From assembly GCA_963697345.1 (NCBI GenBank), contig CAVONS010000005.1:1-64000 (forward strand): 64,000 nucleotides of DNA. Reading direction: 5' to 3'. The position numbers and the translations under genes are program-made. This DNA comes from Prado023 sp963697345. GTDB lineage: Bacteria; Actinomycetota; Actinomycetes; S36-B12; CAIYMF01. The first letter of the stretch is position 1. Each line of letters opens with the position of its first letter. The notes below the pieces were generated by a model. The model worked only from the letters and a program-made list of their open reading frames with translations. It ran no database searches and had not been told where the DNA came from. Of the stretch, positions 1 through 9,233 are shown in pieces.

Positions 1-1
1 T

Positions 2-409
2 CCCAAGAAGATGCAGGTGGCCATCGATGAGGTCGGCTACCCACGGATGATTGCCGCGGTCATCGGCGGCGGGTTCTCCAAGGCGGTGCTGCGCCGGCGT
101 GGTGACTTCTACCGGATCGCAGGTCACCACATCTCGGAGATCGACGGATTCGGGCCGACTGCGATGCCGCCCTACGACGAGTACGCGATGCTGCCCTCCA
201 AGGATCCGGACGGAATCTGCAACGGTCTGGCGCGACGCTTCGGGTGCGCCGCCTACATCATCGATGGGAACAACATCAACGTCGAGGTCGTGGGGCGCAG
301 TGCCAACATGACCATGACCGATGCCGTTGCCCGGGAGGTCATGCTCGACAACCCGATGGGCCAGGGCGACGAACTCACGCCGTTGTTCCTGATCACTCCC
401 GGCCAGTAG
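2..409 (+). CDS. F420-0:gamma-glutamyl ligase-like protein, 5' end missing
   Basis: The frame is open to the first base of the window, so this is the C-terminal ~135 residues of a longer protein; the first internal ATG is at 11. Visible blocks are RRGDFYRIAG, an IDG-x4-AMPPYDEYA stretch, a DP-x8-LA segment, AAYIIDGNNINVEVVG and a closing DNPMGQGDELTP. From memory this order resembles the C-terminal half of bacterial F420-0:gamma-glutamyl ligase-like (CofE-related) proteins, which in F420 makers attach glutamate to the cofactor. Many bacterial members occur outside F420 biosynthesis, so the substrate is unknown. In mycobacteria this place upstream of dapA is held by thyX, so the neighbour is unusual. 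The family call rests on motif resemblance only. Confidence 0.55.
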   Translation, partial: PKKMQVAIDEVGYPRMIAAVIGGGFSKAVLRRRGDFYRIAGHHISEIDGFGPTAMPPYDEYAMLPSKDPDGICNGLARRFGCAAYIIDGNNINVEVVGRSANMTMTDAVAREVMLDNPMGQGDELTPLFLITPGQ

Positions 410-427
410 GTCCCTGCTCGCCGAGTT

Positions 428-718
428 TCACGGCGAGGCCAGTCGGCGCATGCTCCACACCCCTGCCACCGTCAGTCCTGCTGCCCAGAGCAGGTCCCAA
501 CCGGTCACCTCCCGCCCGACGATCCGCCAGATCACCACGACGTCCACCACAGTCACGACGGCAACGACGAGCCCCAGGATGAGCGACACGGGGCCGAAGC
601 CACGCCCGCCGAGCAAGCTCGCCACCACTGCGATGACCAGACCGGCCAGAAACACCCCGACGACCGCTCCTGCAACCGCGTAGAACACGGCCTCGAGGCC
701 GACTCCACTTGCGTCCAT
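428..718 (-). CDS. Small integral membrane protein, unknown function
   Basis: 96 residues starting MDASGVG. There are three or four hydrophobic segments (roughly residues 9-33, 40-63 and 70-90) with a basic C-terminus, MRRLASP, so a small multi-pass membrane protein is likely. The start at 718 is chosen because a GAAGG Shine-Dalgarno-like sequence lies about 12 bases upstream; the frame is open to an upstream GTG at 769, but that extension is arginine-rich and uninformative. It is convergent with the preceding ligase-like gene and divergent from dapA. I do not recognise the family. Confidence 0.6.
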   Translation of the reverse strand: MDASGVGLEAVFYAVAGAVVGVFLAGLVIAVVASLLGGRGFGPVSLILGLVVAVVTVVDVVVIWRIVGREVTGWDLLWAAGLTVAGVWSMRRLASP

Positions 719-845
719 GTCTGCTGGTTGCCTTCGTGACTGAGTCCTCGATGGATCCCTCCTGACCACGTAATCCTGTCACGCATCCATCTGGGATCGC
801 GGGACCACCGTCGGGCACATACCGGGCGCTGGGCGTCGCGCCCGA

Positions 846-851
846 TACCGT
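846..851 (+). promoter_or_regulatory. -10 element of dapA, leaderless geometry
   Basis: TACCGT, then six bases, then the ATG at 858. Transcription would start at or within a base or two of the start codon. No Shine-Dalgarno sequence is present. Confidence 0.6.
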
Positions 852-857
852 GTGCCC

Positions 858-1769
858 ATGGCATTCGATCCCACCAGCGCAGCACCGTTCGGCCACATGC
901 TCACGGCGATGGTCACCCCGATGACGGCCGAGGGCGAGGTGGATCTCAACGGGGTCGCTGCCCTTGCCACCTACCTCGTGGACGTCATGGGCAACGACGG
1001 ACTCATCGTGAACGGCACGACGGGGGAGTCCCCGACCCTGCGCGACACCGAGAAGATCGCATCGCTGAAGGTCGTCCTGGAGGCCGTCGGCGACCGTGCG
1101 ACGGTCGTGACCGGTGCGAGCAACAACGACACACGCCACTCGATCGACATCGCTCGCGCTGCTCAGGACGCGGGGGCCCACGGGTTGCTGCTGGTCACCC
1201 CGTACTACAACAAGCCCCCGCAGGCCGGCCTTGCCGCGCACTTCCTGGCCATCGCCGATGCCACCGACCTGCCGATCATGACCTACGACATCCCGGGGCG
1301 CACCGGTACGCCGATCGAGCCTGAGACCTTCTCGCGGCTGGCCGAGCACCCGCGGATCGTGGCCAACAAGGACGCCAAGGCAGACATCGCGAGTTCTGCC
1401 GCGGTGATCGCCGCAACCGGGCTGGCCTGGTACTCCGGCGACGACGCGCTCACGCTGCCCCTGCTGTCGGTGGGCGCCGTGGGGGTGGTCTCGGTCGTGG
1501 GGCACGTGCTCGGTGACCGGATCGGCCAGATGCTGGCGGCGTACAGGGCTGGCGACGTGGCCGCTGCCACGCGCTTGAACGCCTCGATGATCCCCGCGTA
1601 CGTGGGCATGTTCCGTACCCAGGGCGTGATCACGACCAAGGCCGCGATGAATGAGCTGGGCCTGCCCGCCGGCCCGGTGCGCCTGCCGCTGGTGGACGCG
1701 ACCGCCGCCCAGGTGGCCACATTGCGCGCCGACCTTGCCGAAGCGGGGGTCGCGGGGTTCACCGCGTGA
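858..1769 (+). CDS. dapA: 4-hydroxy-tetrahydrodipicolinate synthase
   Basis: Condenses pyruvate with aspartate semialdehyde in the diaminopimelate/lysine pathway, so it feeds peptidoglycan synthesis in the cytoplasm. The 303-residue TIM barrel shows the NGTTGESPTL phosphate-loop motif, the TPYYNKP segment with the catalytic tyrosines, and the Schiff-base lysine K171 in VANKDAKAD. Length is normal for the family. An in-frame GTG at 852 would add two residues, but ATG 858 sits exactly six bases after a TANNNT box and is preferred. The last bases overlap the GTG of rnj by 4 bp, so the two are probably translated from one message. dapF, a later step of the pathway, is at 18.7 kb. Confidence 0.95.
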   Translation: MAFDPTSAAPFGHMLTAMVTPMTAEGEVDLNGVAALATYLVDVMGNDGLIVNGTTGESPTLRDTEKIASLKVVLEAVGDRATVVTGASNNDTRHSIDIARAAQDAGAHGLLLVTPYYNKPPQAGLAAHFLAIADATDLPIMTYDIPGRTGTPIEPETFSRLAEHPRIVANKDAKADIASSAAVIAATGLAWYSGDDALTLPLLSVGAVGVVSVVGHVLGDRIGQMLAAYRAGDVAAATRLNASMIPAYVGMFRTQGVITTKAAMNELGLPAGPVRLPLVDATAAQVATLRADLAEAGVAGFTA

Positions 1770-3451
1770 GGCCCGGCCACCACGAGCTCGCGTCCCCGCC
1801 GGCCCTCGCGCCGGGGGTCCTGCGCATCGTCGCCCTCGGCGGGATCGGCGAGATCGGGCGCAACATGGCTGTGCTCGAGCTCGACGGCCGGCTGCTGGTG
1901 GTCGACTGCGGGGTGCTGTTCCCCGAGGAGTCCCAACCCGGGGTCGACCTGATCCTCCCGGACTTCGCCCACATCGTCGACCGCTTGGGCGACATCGAGG
2001 CGATCGTCCTGACCCACGGGCACGAGGACCACATCGGGGGCGTCCCGTTCCTGATGCGGGGCCGCTCGGACATCCCGCTGGTCGGCTCCCGCCTGACGTT
2101 GGCGATGGTCGAGGCCAAGCTGCGTGAGCACCGCATCACGCCCTACTCGCTGGAGGTCCGCGAGGGTCAGCGCGAGCGGCTCGGGCCGTTCGACTGCGAG
2201 TTCTTCGCGGTCAACCACTCGATCCCCGATGCGCTGGCCGTGGGCATCCGCACGAGCGCAGGCACTGTGCTGCACACAGGTGACTTCAAGATGGACCAGC
2301 TGCCCCTCGACGGTCGGATCACCGACCTGCGCGGGATGGCCCGCCTGGCCGACGAGGGCATCGACCTCGCCCTGGTCGACTCCACCAACGCTGAGGTGCC
2401 CGGGTTCGTCACCGCCGAGGCCGACATCGCCCCCGTGCTCGACTCGGTGTTCCACCGCGCACAGGGGCGCATCATCGTGGCGAGCTTCGCCTCGCACGTG
2501 CATCGCATCCAGCAGGTCCTCGATGCCGCGGCGAACCATGGGCGCAAGGCCGCCTTCGTGGGGCGCTCGATGGTGCGCACCATGGGGGTCGCCCGCGACC
2601 TGGGCTACCTCACGGTTCCCCCTGGGCTGATGGTGCGTTCCGACGACCTCGCGGCGCTTGCCGACGATGAGGTCGTGCTCATCTGCACGGGGTCGCAGGG
2701 CGAGCCCATGGCCGCCCTGTCCAGGATCGCCAACGGCGACCACGCGATCACGGTGGGGGAGGGCGACACCGTGATCCTTGCCTCGTCGCTGATTCCCGGC
2801 AACGAGAACCCCGTGAACCGCGTGATCAACGGCCTGACCCGGTGGGGGGCTGACGTCGTGCACAAGGGCAATGCCCTGGTCCACGTCTCCGGGCACGCAT
2901 CGGCCGGTGAGCTGCTCTGCTTCTACAACCTGCTGAGTCCGAGGAACGTGATGCCCGTTCACGGTGAGGCTCGGCACCTGCGCGCCAACGCCGCACTGGC
3001 GGTGCGCACGGGGGTTCCGGCCGAGCGCGTGCTCATCGCCGAGGACGGGGTCGTGGTGGACCTCAGCGAGGGTCGGGCTGAGATCGTCGGGGCGGTGCCG
3101 TGCGGGTACGTGTACGTCGATGGATCCTCTGTCGGCGACATCACGGAGGCCTCGCTCAAGGACCGAAGGATCCTGGGTGAGGAGGGGTTCATCTCGGTCT
3201 TCGTCGCTGTTGATCTCGAGCAGGGGCAGGTCGTGGCCGGCCCAGAGGTGCACGCCCGGGGCTTCGCCGAGGACGCAGAGGTGTTCGCTGATGTCCTGCC
3301 GCAGGTCACGCGCGCGCTGGAGGAGTCCCTTGCACATGGCGGGACCGACGCCTATGCACTCGAGCAGGTGGTCCGCCGTCAGGTGGGCCGCTGGGTGAGC
3401 TCGACGCACCGGCGCCGTCCCATGATCGTCCCGGTGGTCGTCGAGGTCTGA
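1766..3451 (+). CDS. rnj: Ribonuclease J
   Basis: Metallo-beta-lactamase/beta-CASP ribonuclease with 5'-3' exo- and endonuclease activity in RNA maturation and decay. The zinc motif HGHEDH is at residues 84-89, a further metal-binding histidine lies in LHTGDFKMD, and the beta-CASP and C-terminal motifs SFASHVHRIQQ, CTGSQGEPMAAL and VHVSGHAS follow. At 561 residues it is full length for actinobacterial RNase J. The GTG start overlaps the dapA stop (GTGA), giving a dapA-rnj pair as in mycobacteria. No Shine-Dalgarno sequence is needed if translation is coupled. Confidence 0.95.
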   Translation: MRPGHHELASPPALAPGVLRIVALGGIGEIGRNMAVLELDGRLLVVDCGVLFPEESQPGVDLILPDFAHIVDRLGDIEAIVLTHGHEDHIGGVPFLMRGRSDIPLVGSRLTLAMVEAKLREHRITPYSLEVREGQRERLGPFDCEFFAVNHSIPDALAVGIRTSAGTVLHTGDFKMDQLPLDGRITDLRGMARLADEGIDLALVDSTNAEVPGFVTAEADIAPVLDSVFHRAQGRIIVASFASHVHRIQQVLDAAANHGRKAAFVGRSMVRTMGVARDLGYLTVPPGLMVRSDDLAALADDEVVLICTGSQGEPMAALSRIANGDHAITVGEGDTVILASSLIPGNENPVNRVINGLTRWGADVVHKGNALVHVSGHASAGELLCFYNLLSPRNVMPVHGEARHLRANAALAVRTGVPAERVLIAEDGVVVDLSEGRAEIVGAVPCGYVYVDGSSVGDITEASLKDRRILGEEGFISVFVAVDLEQGQVVAGPEVHARGFAEDAEVFADVLPQVTRALEESLAHGGTDAYALEQVVRRQVGRWVSSTHRRRPMIVPVVVEV

Positions 3452-3510
3452 GGACCACGACACGAACGGCCCCCGGATCAGGGACGCCGCTGGCTGGGGC
3501 CACCCGCAGG

Positions 3511-3516
3511 TAGCCT
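3511..3516 (+). promoter_or_regulatory. -10 element of ftsK, leaderless geometry
   Basis: TAGCCT, six bases, then ATG at 3523. It lies in the 71-base gap after rnj, so ftsK has its own promoter. Confidence 0.6.
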
Positions 3517-3522
3517 CGCATC

Positions 3523-6375
3523 ATGGCCACCAAGACGCCCGCGCGCTCCCGCACGTCGGGTTCGTCGCGCAGTTCCCAGGGGGGCAGCCGCAAGGGCTCG
3601 ACCCGGTCCACCGCATCCCGCAGTTCGTCGTCGCGGTCAGTGCCCCGGACGGCACCCAAGCAGGTGAAGCGCCGTCAGCCGGGCCCCGTGGCCAAGGTCG
3701 TGCGCGCCCTCGGTCGGCTCCTGTCCCGGATCTGGCTGTTCCTGGCCGCCATCCTCGGCGGGCTGGCCCGTGCCGTTGGCCGAAGCGCCCGCGACATCGA
3801 CGCGACACATCGTCGCGACGGGATCGGCCTGCTGCTGTTCACCGCGACCATCGTGGTGGCCGCGGTCACATGGTTCTCCATCGACGGCTGGCTCACCGGT
3901 GTGGTCACGGCGATCGTCACTGGCCTGTTCGGGGCCCTGGATGTCGTGGTCCCGGTGTTCCTGTTCTGGGCCACCCTGCGTGTGCTGCGCCACCCCGACG
4001 AGGGGTCGACCACCGGCCGGCTCACTGTCGGCTGCGCCATCCTGCTTGCCACCGCGTGTGGCATCTGGGCGCTGGCCCAGGGCGCGCCCACCCCGGCAGA
4101 TGGCGCCGAGTCGCTGCGCGCAGCCGGCGGGTGGGTCGGCTGGTTGATCACGGCACCGGTCGTGGCAGCCGTCGGGATCTGGCTGGCGTACCTGTGGCTC
4201 ATCGTGGTTCTCGGCTTCGGCCTGCTCGTGGTGACCGCCACCCCCATCCACGCCGTCCCCGAACGTCTGGCAGCGCTGCGCGATGCTGCGCTGCTCCGTC
4301 GCACAGCCACGCCGTCCGATGCCGGGGAGCAGCCCGCGGGTGACATGGCCGTGGATGGTCGCGCCAAGCACGCCGCACTGGCTCCTGAGGAGGAGGGCGA
4401 CTCCACACCCACCGACGAGTCGGCCTCTGCACCCCAGGCGGACGCCGCCGAGGCGCCTGCAGGTGCTGCTCCCGTCGCCGCCCCCACGAGGTCATCTCGG
4501 TTGAAGGCTCGAGCGCTCGGCCTTGTCCGTGGCCTGCGCAGGTCCGCGAAGGACCAGGAGCCGACGCCCTACGACGGCCCACTGGCCGGCGACGAGGCGT
4601 TCGTCTCGGCCGTGGCCAGCGCACCGGGCGACGACCCCGGCCCCGAGGTCGAGGACACCACGCTCGTGGACGCCCTGTTCGACCCCGCGGATCCCTCGGG
4701 GACATCGGGTCCGCACGACCAGACCACCCATGTGCCGGCAGTCCCCGGCGCCACGTCCGGGCCCGGCGGGGATGGCGAGTCGGCGGTCGTCGATCCCGAG
4801 CTCGCTGCCCTCGCAGCCACCTTGTCCGTGCAGAAGCCCGGCGCGAAGCCTGCCAAGCACAACACCGTGGCGATCGCGCGCCCGGAGCAGCTGCGCCTTC
4901 CCGGCGCCCCGGACTACCGGCTGCCCACACCGACGATCCTCAAGGCCGGTTCGGCGCCCAAGGCACGCAGTGCGTCCAACGACCGCGTGGTGGCTGCCCT
5001 CACCGGGGTGCTGACCCAGTTCGAGATCGACGCGCACGTGACCGGCTACAGCCGCGGACCCACGGTGACCCGCTACGAGGTGGAGCTCGGCCAGAGCGTC
5101 AAGGTGGAGCGCGTGACCGCGCTGACGAAGAACATCGCCTATGCGGTGGCCACCTCCGAGATCCGGATCCTGTCGCCCATCCCGGGCAAGAGCGCCATCG
5201 GCATCGAGATCCCCAACACCGACCGCGAGATGGTGTCGCTGGGGGACACGTTGCGATCGCCAACCGCCCAGGGCGATCACCATCCGCTGCTCGTCGGCCT
5301 GGGCAAGGACGTCGAGGGTGGGTACATCTGCGCGAACCTCGCGAAGATGCCCCACATGCTCGTCGCCGGAGCCACGGGCGCTGGCAAGTCCAGCTGCATC
5401 AATGCACTCGTGACCTCCATCCTCATGCGCTCGACGCCCTCCGAGGTGCGCATGGTCCTCGTGGACCCCAAGCGCGTGGAGCTCACGGCCTACGAGGGCA
5501 TCCCGCACCTGATCACCCCGATCATCACGAACCCGAAGAAGGCCGCCGAGGCCCTGCAGTGGGTCGTGCGCGAGATGGACGCCCGCTACGACGACCTCGC
5601 CCACTTCGGGTTCCGGCACATCGACGACTTCAATCGCGCTGTCCGCTCCGGGGCCCTGGCCGTGCCGCCCGACTCGGAGCGGGTGCTCACGCCCTACCCG
5701 TACCTCCTGGTCATCGTCGACGAGCTCGCCGACCTCATGATGGTGGCCCCGCGAGACGTCGAGGAGGCGATCGTCCGCATCACCCAGCTGGCACGCGCCG
5801 CGGGCATCCATCTCGTCCTTGCCACGCAGCGGCCCAGCGTGGACGTCGTGACCGGCCTGATCAAGGCCAACGTCCCCTCGCGGTTGGCCTTCGCCACCTC
5901 GAGCCAGACCGACAGCCGCGTCATCCTGGACCAGACCGGGGCCGAGGCGCTGGTGGGCCAGGGAGATGGGCTGTTCCTGCCGATGGGTGCCTCCAAGCCG
6001 ATGCGGATCCAGGGCGCGTTCGTCCCGGAGTCCGAGATCCGCGCCGTGGTCACCCACGTGAAGAAGCAGATGACCGCCCAGTACCGCGACGACGTGCTCG
6101 CCCCGGCGAGCTCGAAGCGTGAGGCCGAGGACGAGGTGGGCGACGACCTCGACCTGCTGGTGGCGGCCATCGAGCTGGTGGTGACGACGCAGTTCGGCTC
6201 GACGTCCATGCTCCAGCGCAAGCTGCGCGTCGGCTTCGCCAAGGCCGGGCGGCTCATGGACCTCATGGAGACCCGCGGCGTGGTCGGGCCATCCGAGGGT
6301 TCCAAGGCGCGCGACGTCCTGATCAGGCCCGACGACCTCGATGCGGTGCTGGCCGACCTGCAGAACGGCAGCTGA
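3523..6375 (+). CDS. ftsK: DNA translocase FtsK
   Basis: Septum-located hexameric motor that pumps chromosome termini into daughter cells. The 950 residues divide into a Ser/Arg-rich tail (1-60), a hydrophobic region with about four membrane segments (roughly 65-235), an acidic Ala/Pro linker (about 270-450), and the RecA-type motor. Walker A is GATGAGKS at 616-623, and VIVDELADLMM is the Walker B strand. The C-terminal winged-helix gamma domain, which reads KOPS sites, ends the protein (TSMLQRKLRVGFAKAGRLMD). Length and order are normal for the family. It is followed 26 bases later by rimO, which has its own -10 element. Confidence 0.95.
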   Translation: MATKTPARSRTSGSSRSSQGGSRKGSTRSTASRSSSSRSVPRTAPKQVKRRQPGPVAKVVRALGRLLSRIWLFLAAILGGLARAVGRSARDIDATHRRDGIGLLLFTATIVVAAVTWFSIDGWLTGVVTAIVTGLFGALDVVVPVFLFWATLRVLRHPDEGSTTGRLTVGCAILLATACGIWALAQGAPTPADGAESLRAAGGWVGWLITAPVVAAVGIWLAYLWLIVVLGFGLLVVTATPIHAVPERLAALRDAALLRRTATPSDAGEQPAGDMAVDGRAKHAALAPEEEGDSTPTDESASAPQADAAEAPAGAAPVAAPTRSSRLKARALGLVRGLRRSAKDQEPTPYDGPLAGDEAFVSAVASAPGDDPGPEVEDTTLVDALFDPADPSGTSGPHDQTTHVPAVPGATSGPGGDGESAVVDPELAALAATLSVQKPGAKPAKHNTVAIARPEQLRLPGAPDYRLPTPTILKAGSAPKARSASNDRVVAALTGVLTQFEIDAHVTGYSRGPTVTRYEVELGQSVKVERVTALTKNIAYAVATSEIRILSPIPGKSAIGIEIPNTDREMVSLGDTLRSPTAQGDHHPLLVGLGKDVEGGYICANLAKMPHMLVAGATGAGKSSCINALVTSILMRSTPSEVRMVLVDPKRVELTAYEGIPHLITPIITNPKKAAEALQWVVREMDARYDDLAHFGFRHIDDFNRAVRSGALAVPPDSERVLTPYPYLLVIVDELADLMMVAPRDVEEAIVRITQLARAAGIHLVLATQRPSVDVVTGLIKANVPSRLAFATSSQTDSRVILDQTGAEALVGQGDGLFLPMGASKPMRIQGAFVPESEIRAVVTHVKKQMTAQYRDDVLAPASSKREAEDEVGDDLDLLVAAIELVVTTQFGSTSMLQRKLRVGFAKAGRLMDLMETRGVVGPSEGSKARDVLIRPDDLDAVLADLQNGS

Positions 6376-6389
6376 CCGAGCCCGTGGCC

Positions 6390-6395
6390 TACTCT
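6390..6395 (+). promoter_or_regulatory. -10 element of rimO, leaderless geometry
   Basis: TACTCT, six bases, then ATG at 6402. It decides between two in-frame starts. Confidence 0.55.
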
Positions 6396-6401
6396 GCACA
6401 G

Positions 6402-7850
6402 ATGGGCAAACCTCGCGTGGCACTGCTGACCCTGGGCTGTGCACGCAACGAGGTGGACTCCGAGGAGCTGGCCGGTCGGCTGGCCGCCGACGGCTTCGAG
6501 CTGGTCGCTGAGGCCGAGGACGCCGACGCCGTGCTGGTCAACACGTGTGGCTTCATCGAGGCGGCCAAGCGCGAGTCGGTGGACGCGCTGCTGTCCGTCG
6601 GGGGGTCGACCAGTGATGGTCGGCACCGGTCGGTGGTGGCCGTGGGCTGCATGGCCGAGCGCTACGGCACGGAGCTGGCCGCTGAACTCCCGGAGGCCGA
6701 CGCCGTCCTGGGCTTCGACCACTACCCCGACATCGCCGATCGCCTGCGCGAGATCGTCGAGGGTGGCTCTGTGCCCAGCCACGCCCCACGGGACCGCCGC
6801 ACGCTGCTGCCCATGGCGCCGGTCGATCGGCGCGGGTCACAGGTCCACATCCCGGGCCACGGCGCATCCGGCCCCGCGGCGGGCGACCGGGACGCCCAGG
6901 TGGGCCCGGCGTGGATCCGGCAGCGGATGTCCGGCGGGCCGGTGGCCTCACTGAAGATCGCCTCAGGCTGCGACCGGCGCTGCGCGTTCTGCGCGATCCC
7001 GTCCTTCCGGGGGGCCTTCGTCTCGAGGTCCCGGCCCGAGATCGTGGCCGAGGCCGGATGGCTGGCCGGCCAGGGCGTGCGTGAGCTGGTCCTGGTCAGC
7101 GAGAACTCGACGTCGTACGGCAAGGACCTGGCGGACCCCGGGGCCCTCGAGTCCCTGCTCGCAGAGCTGGGGACCGTCGAAGGCATCGAGCGGATCAGGG
7201 TCTCCTACCTGCAGCCCGCCGAGATCCGCCCCGGGCTTGTGCGCACCATGCTCGACGCTCCACGCGTCGCGGACTACTTCGACCTCAGCTTCCAGCACGC
7301 CAGTGCCACCCTCCTGCGTCGGATGCGCCGCTTCGGTGGCACCGAGGCGTTCCTCGAGCTGATCTCGACCATCCGGGAGGGATCACCGAGCGCGGGCATC
7401 CGAAGCAACGTGATCGTGGGCTTCCCGGGTGAGACGGAGGCCGACGTCGAGGAGGTCATGGAGTTCCTGGGGGCTGCCCAGATGGACGCGGTCGGGGTGT
7501 TCGGCTACTCCGACGAGGAGGGCACCGAGGCGCTGGACCTGCCCGGCAAGCACGACGAGGACGAGATCCGATCGCGCGTCGACGCCGTCAGCGGCGTGGT
7601 TGATGAGGTCATGGCACAGCGGGCCGAGCAGCGCATCGGCGACACAGTCGATGTCCTGGTCGAGCATGTCGACGGCCTTGCCGCTGAGGGGCGTGCAGAG
7701 CATCAAGGGCCCGAGGACGGCAGCACCAGCGTCCACCTCACGCCGGACCTGCGCGGCAGGGTGATTCCCGGCTCACTGCTGCGGGCACGAGTCGTGTCCA
7801 GTGACGGTGTTGACCTGCAGGCGGTGGAGGTGTCCGTTGTCCGCATCTGA
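6402..7850 (+). CDS. rimO: Ribosomal protein uS12 methylthiotransferase RimO
   Basis: Radical-SAM enzyme that methylthiolates an aspartate of ribosomal protein S12. The N-terminal UPF0004 domain begins RVALLTLGCARNEVDSEE, with cluster cysteines at LGC, NTCGF and GCMAER. The radical-SAM triad is C-x3-C-x2-C in GCDRRCAFCAIP, and a TRAM domain closes the protein. The start is set at ATG 6402 because a TANNNT box lies six bases upstream; an in-frame GTG at 6384 falls inside that box. Between the two domains is a charged Pro/Arg-rich linker of about 50 residues. The gene runs into pgsA, whose start lies inside its last codons. Confidence 0.93.
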   Translation: MGKPRVALLTLGCARNEVDSEELAGRLAADGFELVAEAEDADAVLVNTCGFIEAAKRESVDALLSVGGSTSDGRHRSVVAVGCMAERYGTELAAELPEADAVLGFDHYPDIADRLREIVEGGSVPSHAPRDRRTLLPMAPVDRRGSQVHIPGHGASGPAAGDRDAQVGPAWIRQRMSGGPVASLKIASGCDRRCAFCAIPSFRGAFVSRSRPEIVAEAGWLAGQGVRELVLVSENSTSYGKDLADPGALESLLAELGTVEGIERIRVSYLQPAEIRPGLVRTMLDAPRVADYFDLSFQHASATLLRRMRRFGGTEAFLELISTIREGSPSAGIRSNVIVGFPGETEADVEEVMEFLGAAQMDAVGVFGYSDEEGTEALDLPGKHDEDEIRSRVDAVSGVVDEVMAQRAEQRIGDTVDVLVEHVDGLAAEGRAEHQGPEDGSTSVHLTPDLRGRVIPGSLLRARVVSSDGVDLQAVEVSVVRI

Positions 7851-8616
7851 CTCTGAGGACGCCCAGGACCCCCGCGTGCCGGCCGGTGGCGAGGCTGGGC
7901 CGGCCGGGCCGGTCGAGCCCGCGGCCTCGCAACAGCCCGAGATGTGGAGCCGGGAGCGTGTCGTGACCGGTTGGGCGCAGCTGTGGAACGTGCCCAACCT
8001 GCTCACCCTGCTGCGCATCCTGCTCATCCCCTTCTTCTGGTACCTGCTCATGTACGACGACGGGGACAATGCCGGCACACGCGTCGCAGCCACCGTCGTC
8101 TTCATCTTCGCGGCCTTCACCGACTGGCTGGATGGCTACCTGGCGCGGCGTCAGGGGCTGGTCACCACCTTCGGCAAGATCGCTGATCCGCTGGCAGACA
8201 AGGCGCTGACCGGCGTCGCCCTGATCGGGCTGTCCGTCCTGGGCGAGCTGTGGTGGTGGGTCACGATCCTGATCATCATCCGCGAGGTCGGGGTGACGGT
8301 CATCCGCTTCATGGTGCTCAAGCATGGGGTCATCCCGGCCAGTCGGGGCGGCAAGGCCAAGACTGCGTTCCAGATGCTGGGCATCGTGATGTTCCTGCTT
8401 CCGATCACCCCGGAACTGGCCCTCCTGTGGTGGGCACGCAACATCGTGATGGGTATTGCGGTGCTGCTCACTGCCCTGACCGGCTTGGACTACGTGCACC
8501 GGGCCTACTGGACGCGCAGTGACTCGAAGGCGGAGAAGTCCGCTCGCGCCGACGCTGCGTCGGCCCTTGCCCGTGACGCTGACGGCCGGCTTCCACCGCC
8601 GGGGATCCCCACGTGA
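7837..8616 (+). CDS. pgsA: CDP-diacylglycerol--glycerol-3-phosphate 3-phosphatidyltransferase
   Basis: Membrane enzyme making phosphatidylglycerophosphate from CDP-diacylglycerol and glycerol-3-phosphate, the first committed step to phosphatidylglycerol and cardiolipin. The CDP-alcohol phosphotransferase signature D-x2-DG-x2-AR-x8-G-x3-D-x3-D is present as DWLDGYLAR followed by GKIADPLADK. Several membrane helices follow. I choose TTG at 7837 because GGAGG ends six bases before it; an in-frame GTG at 7801 lacks such support. The first ~40 residues are an acidic/Pro-rich tail. It overlaps the rimO end by 14 bases and the cinA start by 4, which makes a rimO-pgsA-cinA unit. Confidence 0.92.
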   Translation: MSASDSEDAQDPRVPAGGEAGPAGPVEPAASQQPEMWSRERVVTGWAQLWNVPNLLTLLRILLIPFFWYLLMYDDGDNAGTRVAATVVFIFAAFTDWLDGYLARRQGLVTTFGKIADPLADKALTGVALIGLSVLGELWWWVTILIIIREVGVTVIRFMVLKHGVIPASRGGKAKTAFQMLGIVMFLLPITPELALLWWARNIVMGIAVLLTALTGLDYVHRAYWTRSDSKAEKSARADAASALARDADGRLPPPGIPT

Positions 8617-9122
8617 CAGCTGGGCAGGGGGGGATCGCTGCGGAGATCATCGGGGGACTTGCCGCTCGAGGGATGACGATTGCCGTCGCTGAGTCAGTGA
8701 CGGGCGGACGCCTTGTGGCTGCTCTCACCTCCGTCCCCGGTTCGTCGGCCGTCCTGCGTGGGGCCGTCGTCGCCTACCACTCGGACCTCAAGGTGCAGCT
8801 GCTCGACGTTGACCCCGACGTGTTGGCCGCGCTGGGACCGGTGTGCGCCGAGGTTGCTGCGCAGATGGCCCGTGGCGCACGGGTCTCGCTGGGCGCGACC
8901 TACGCGATGTCCACGACAGGCGAGGCGGGCCCCGAGTCGGGCAGCGGGCAGCCCGTCGGCACGGTGCACATCGCAGTCAGTGGCCCCACGGGGACCACCA
9001 CGCGGCAGTTGGACCTGCTGCCGGGCGAGCGCGAGGGGATCCAGTCGGCCTCGGTCGAGGCAGCCCTTCGGCTCCTGGCTGAGGTCCTGGCCACGACCGG
9101 GGACGTCGCGAGCCACCCGTGA
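8613..9122 (+). CDS. cinA: CinA C-terminal domain protein (nicotinamide-nucleotide amidase type)
   Basis: 169 residues, equal to the C-terminal domain of CinA only; the N-terminal molybdopterin-binding-like domain of the two-domain forms is absent. Single-domain PncC proteins deamidate nicotinamide mononucleotide to nicotinate mononucleotide in NAD recycling. Family motifs AVAESVTGGRLVAALTSVPG, GAVVAYHSDLK, STTGEAGPESG and GTVHIAV are visible. The GTG start overlaps the pgsA stop. The pgsA-cinA-clgR order matches other actinobacteria; the biochemical role here is inferred from the family. Confidence 0.9.
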   Translation: MTAGQGGIAAEIIGGLAARGMTIAVAESVTGGRLVAALTSVPGSSAVLRGAVVAYHSDLKVQLLDVDPDVLAALGPVCAEVAAQMARGARVSLGATYAMSTTGEAGPESGSGQPVGTVHIAVSGPTGTTTRQLDLLPGEREGIQSASVEAALRLLAEVLATTGDVASHP

Positions 9123-9201
9123 CCACCTCTTCCGGCGGGGAACATCCAGGACTGATCGTGCGTTCAGGTGACAGGTAGCGGCACTTGGGGGGGTGTCACG
9201 C

Positions 9202-9207
9202 TACTGT
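9202..9207 (+). promoter_or_regulatory. -10 element of clgR
   Basis: TACTGT. The predicted start point near 9213 leaves a leader of about 20 bases containing a purine-rich ribosome-binding region. No convincing -35 was found. Confidence 0.45.
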
Positions 9208-9233
9208 TGTCCAGTGAAGGGAAGGGGACGGCC

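Noticed and set aside
1283..3463. 726-codon open frame on the minus strand
   Set aside because: It lies entirely opposite dapA and rnj, which have clear catalytic motifs. Long antisense frames are common at this GC content, and its sequence is His/Asp/Gly-rich with no domain.
4492..6444. 650-codon minus-strand frame opposite ftsK
   Set aside because: Antisense shadow of the conserved FtsK motor; no recognisable motif.
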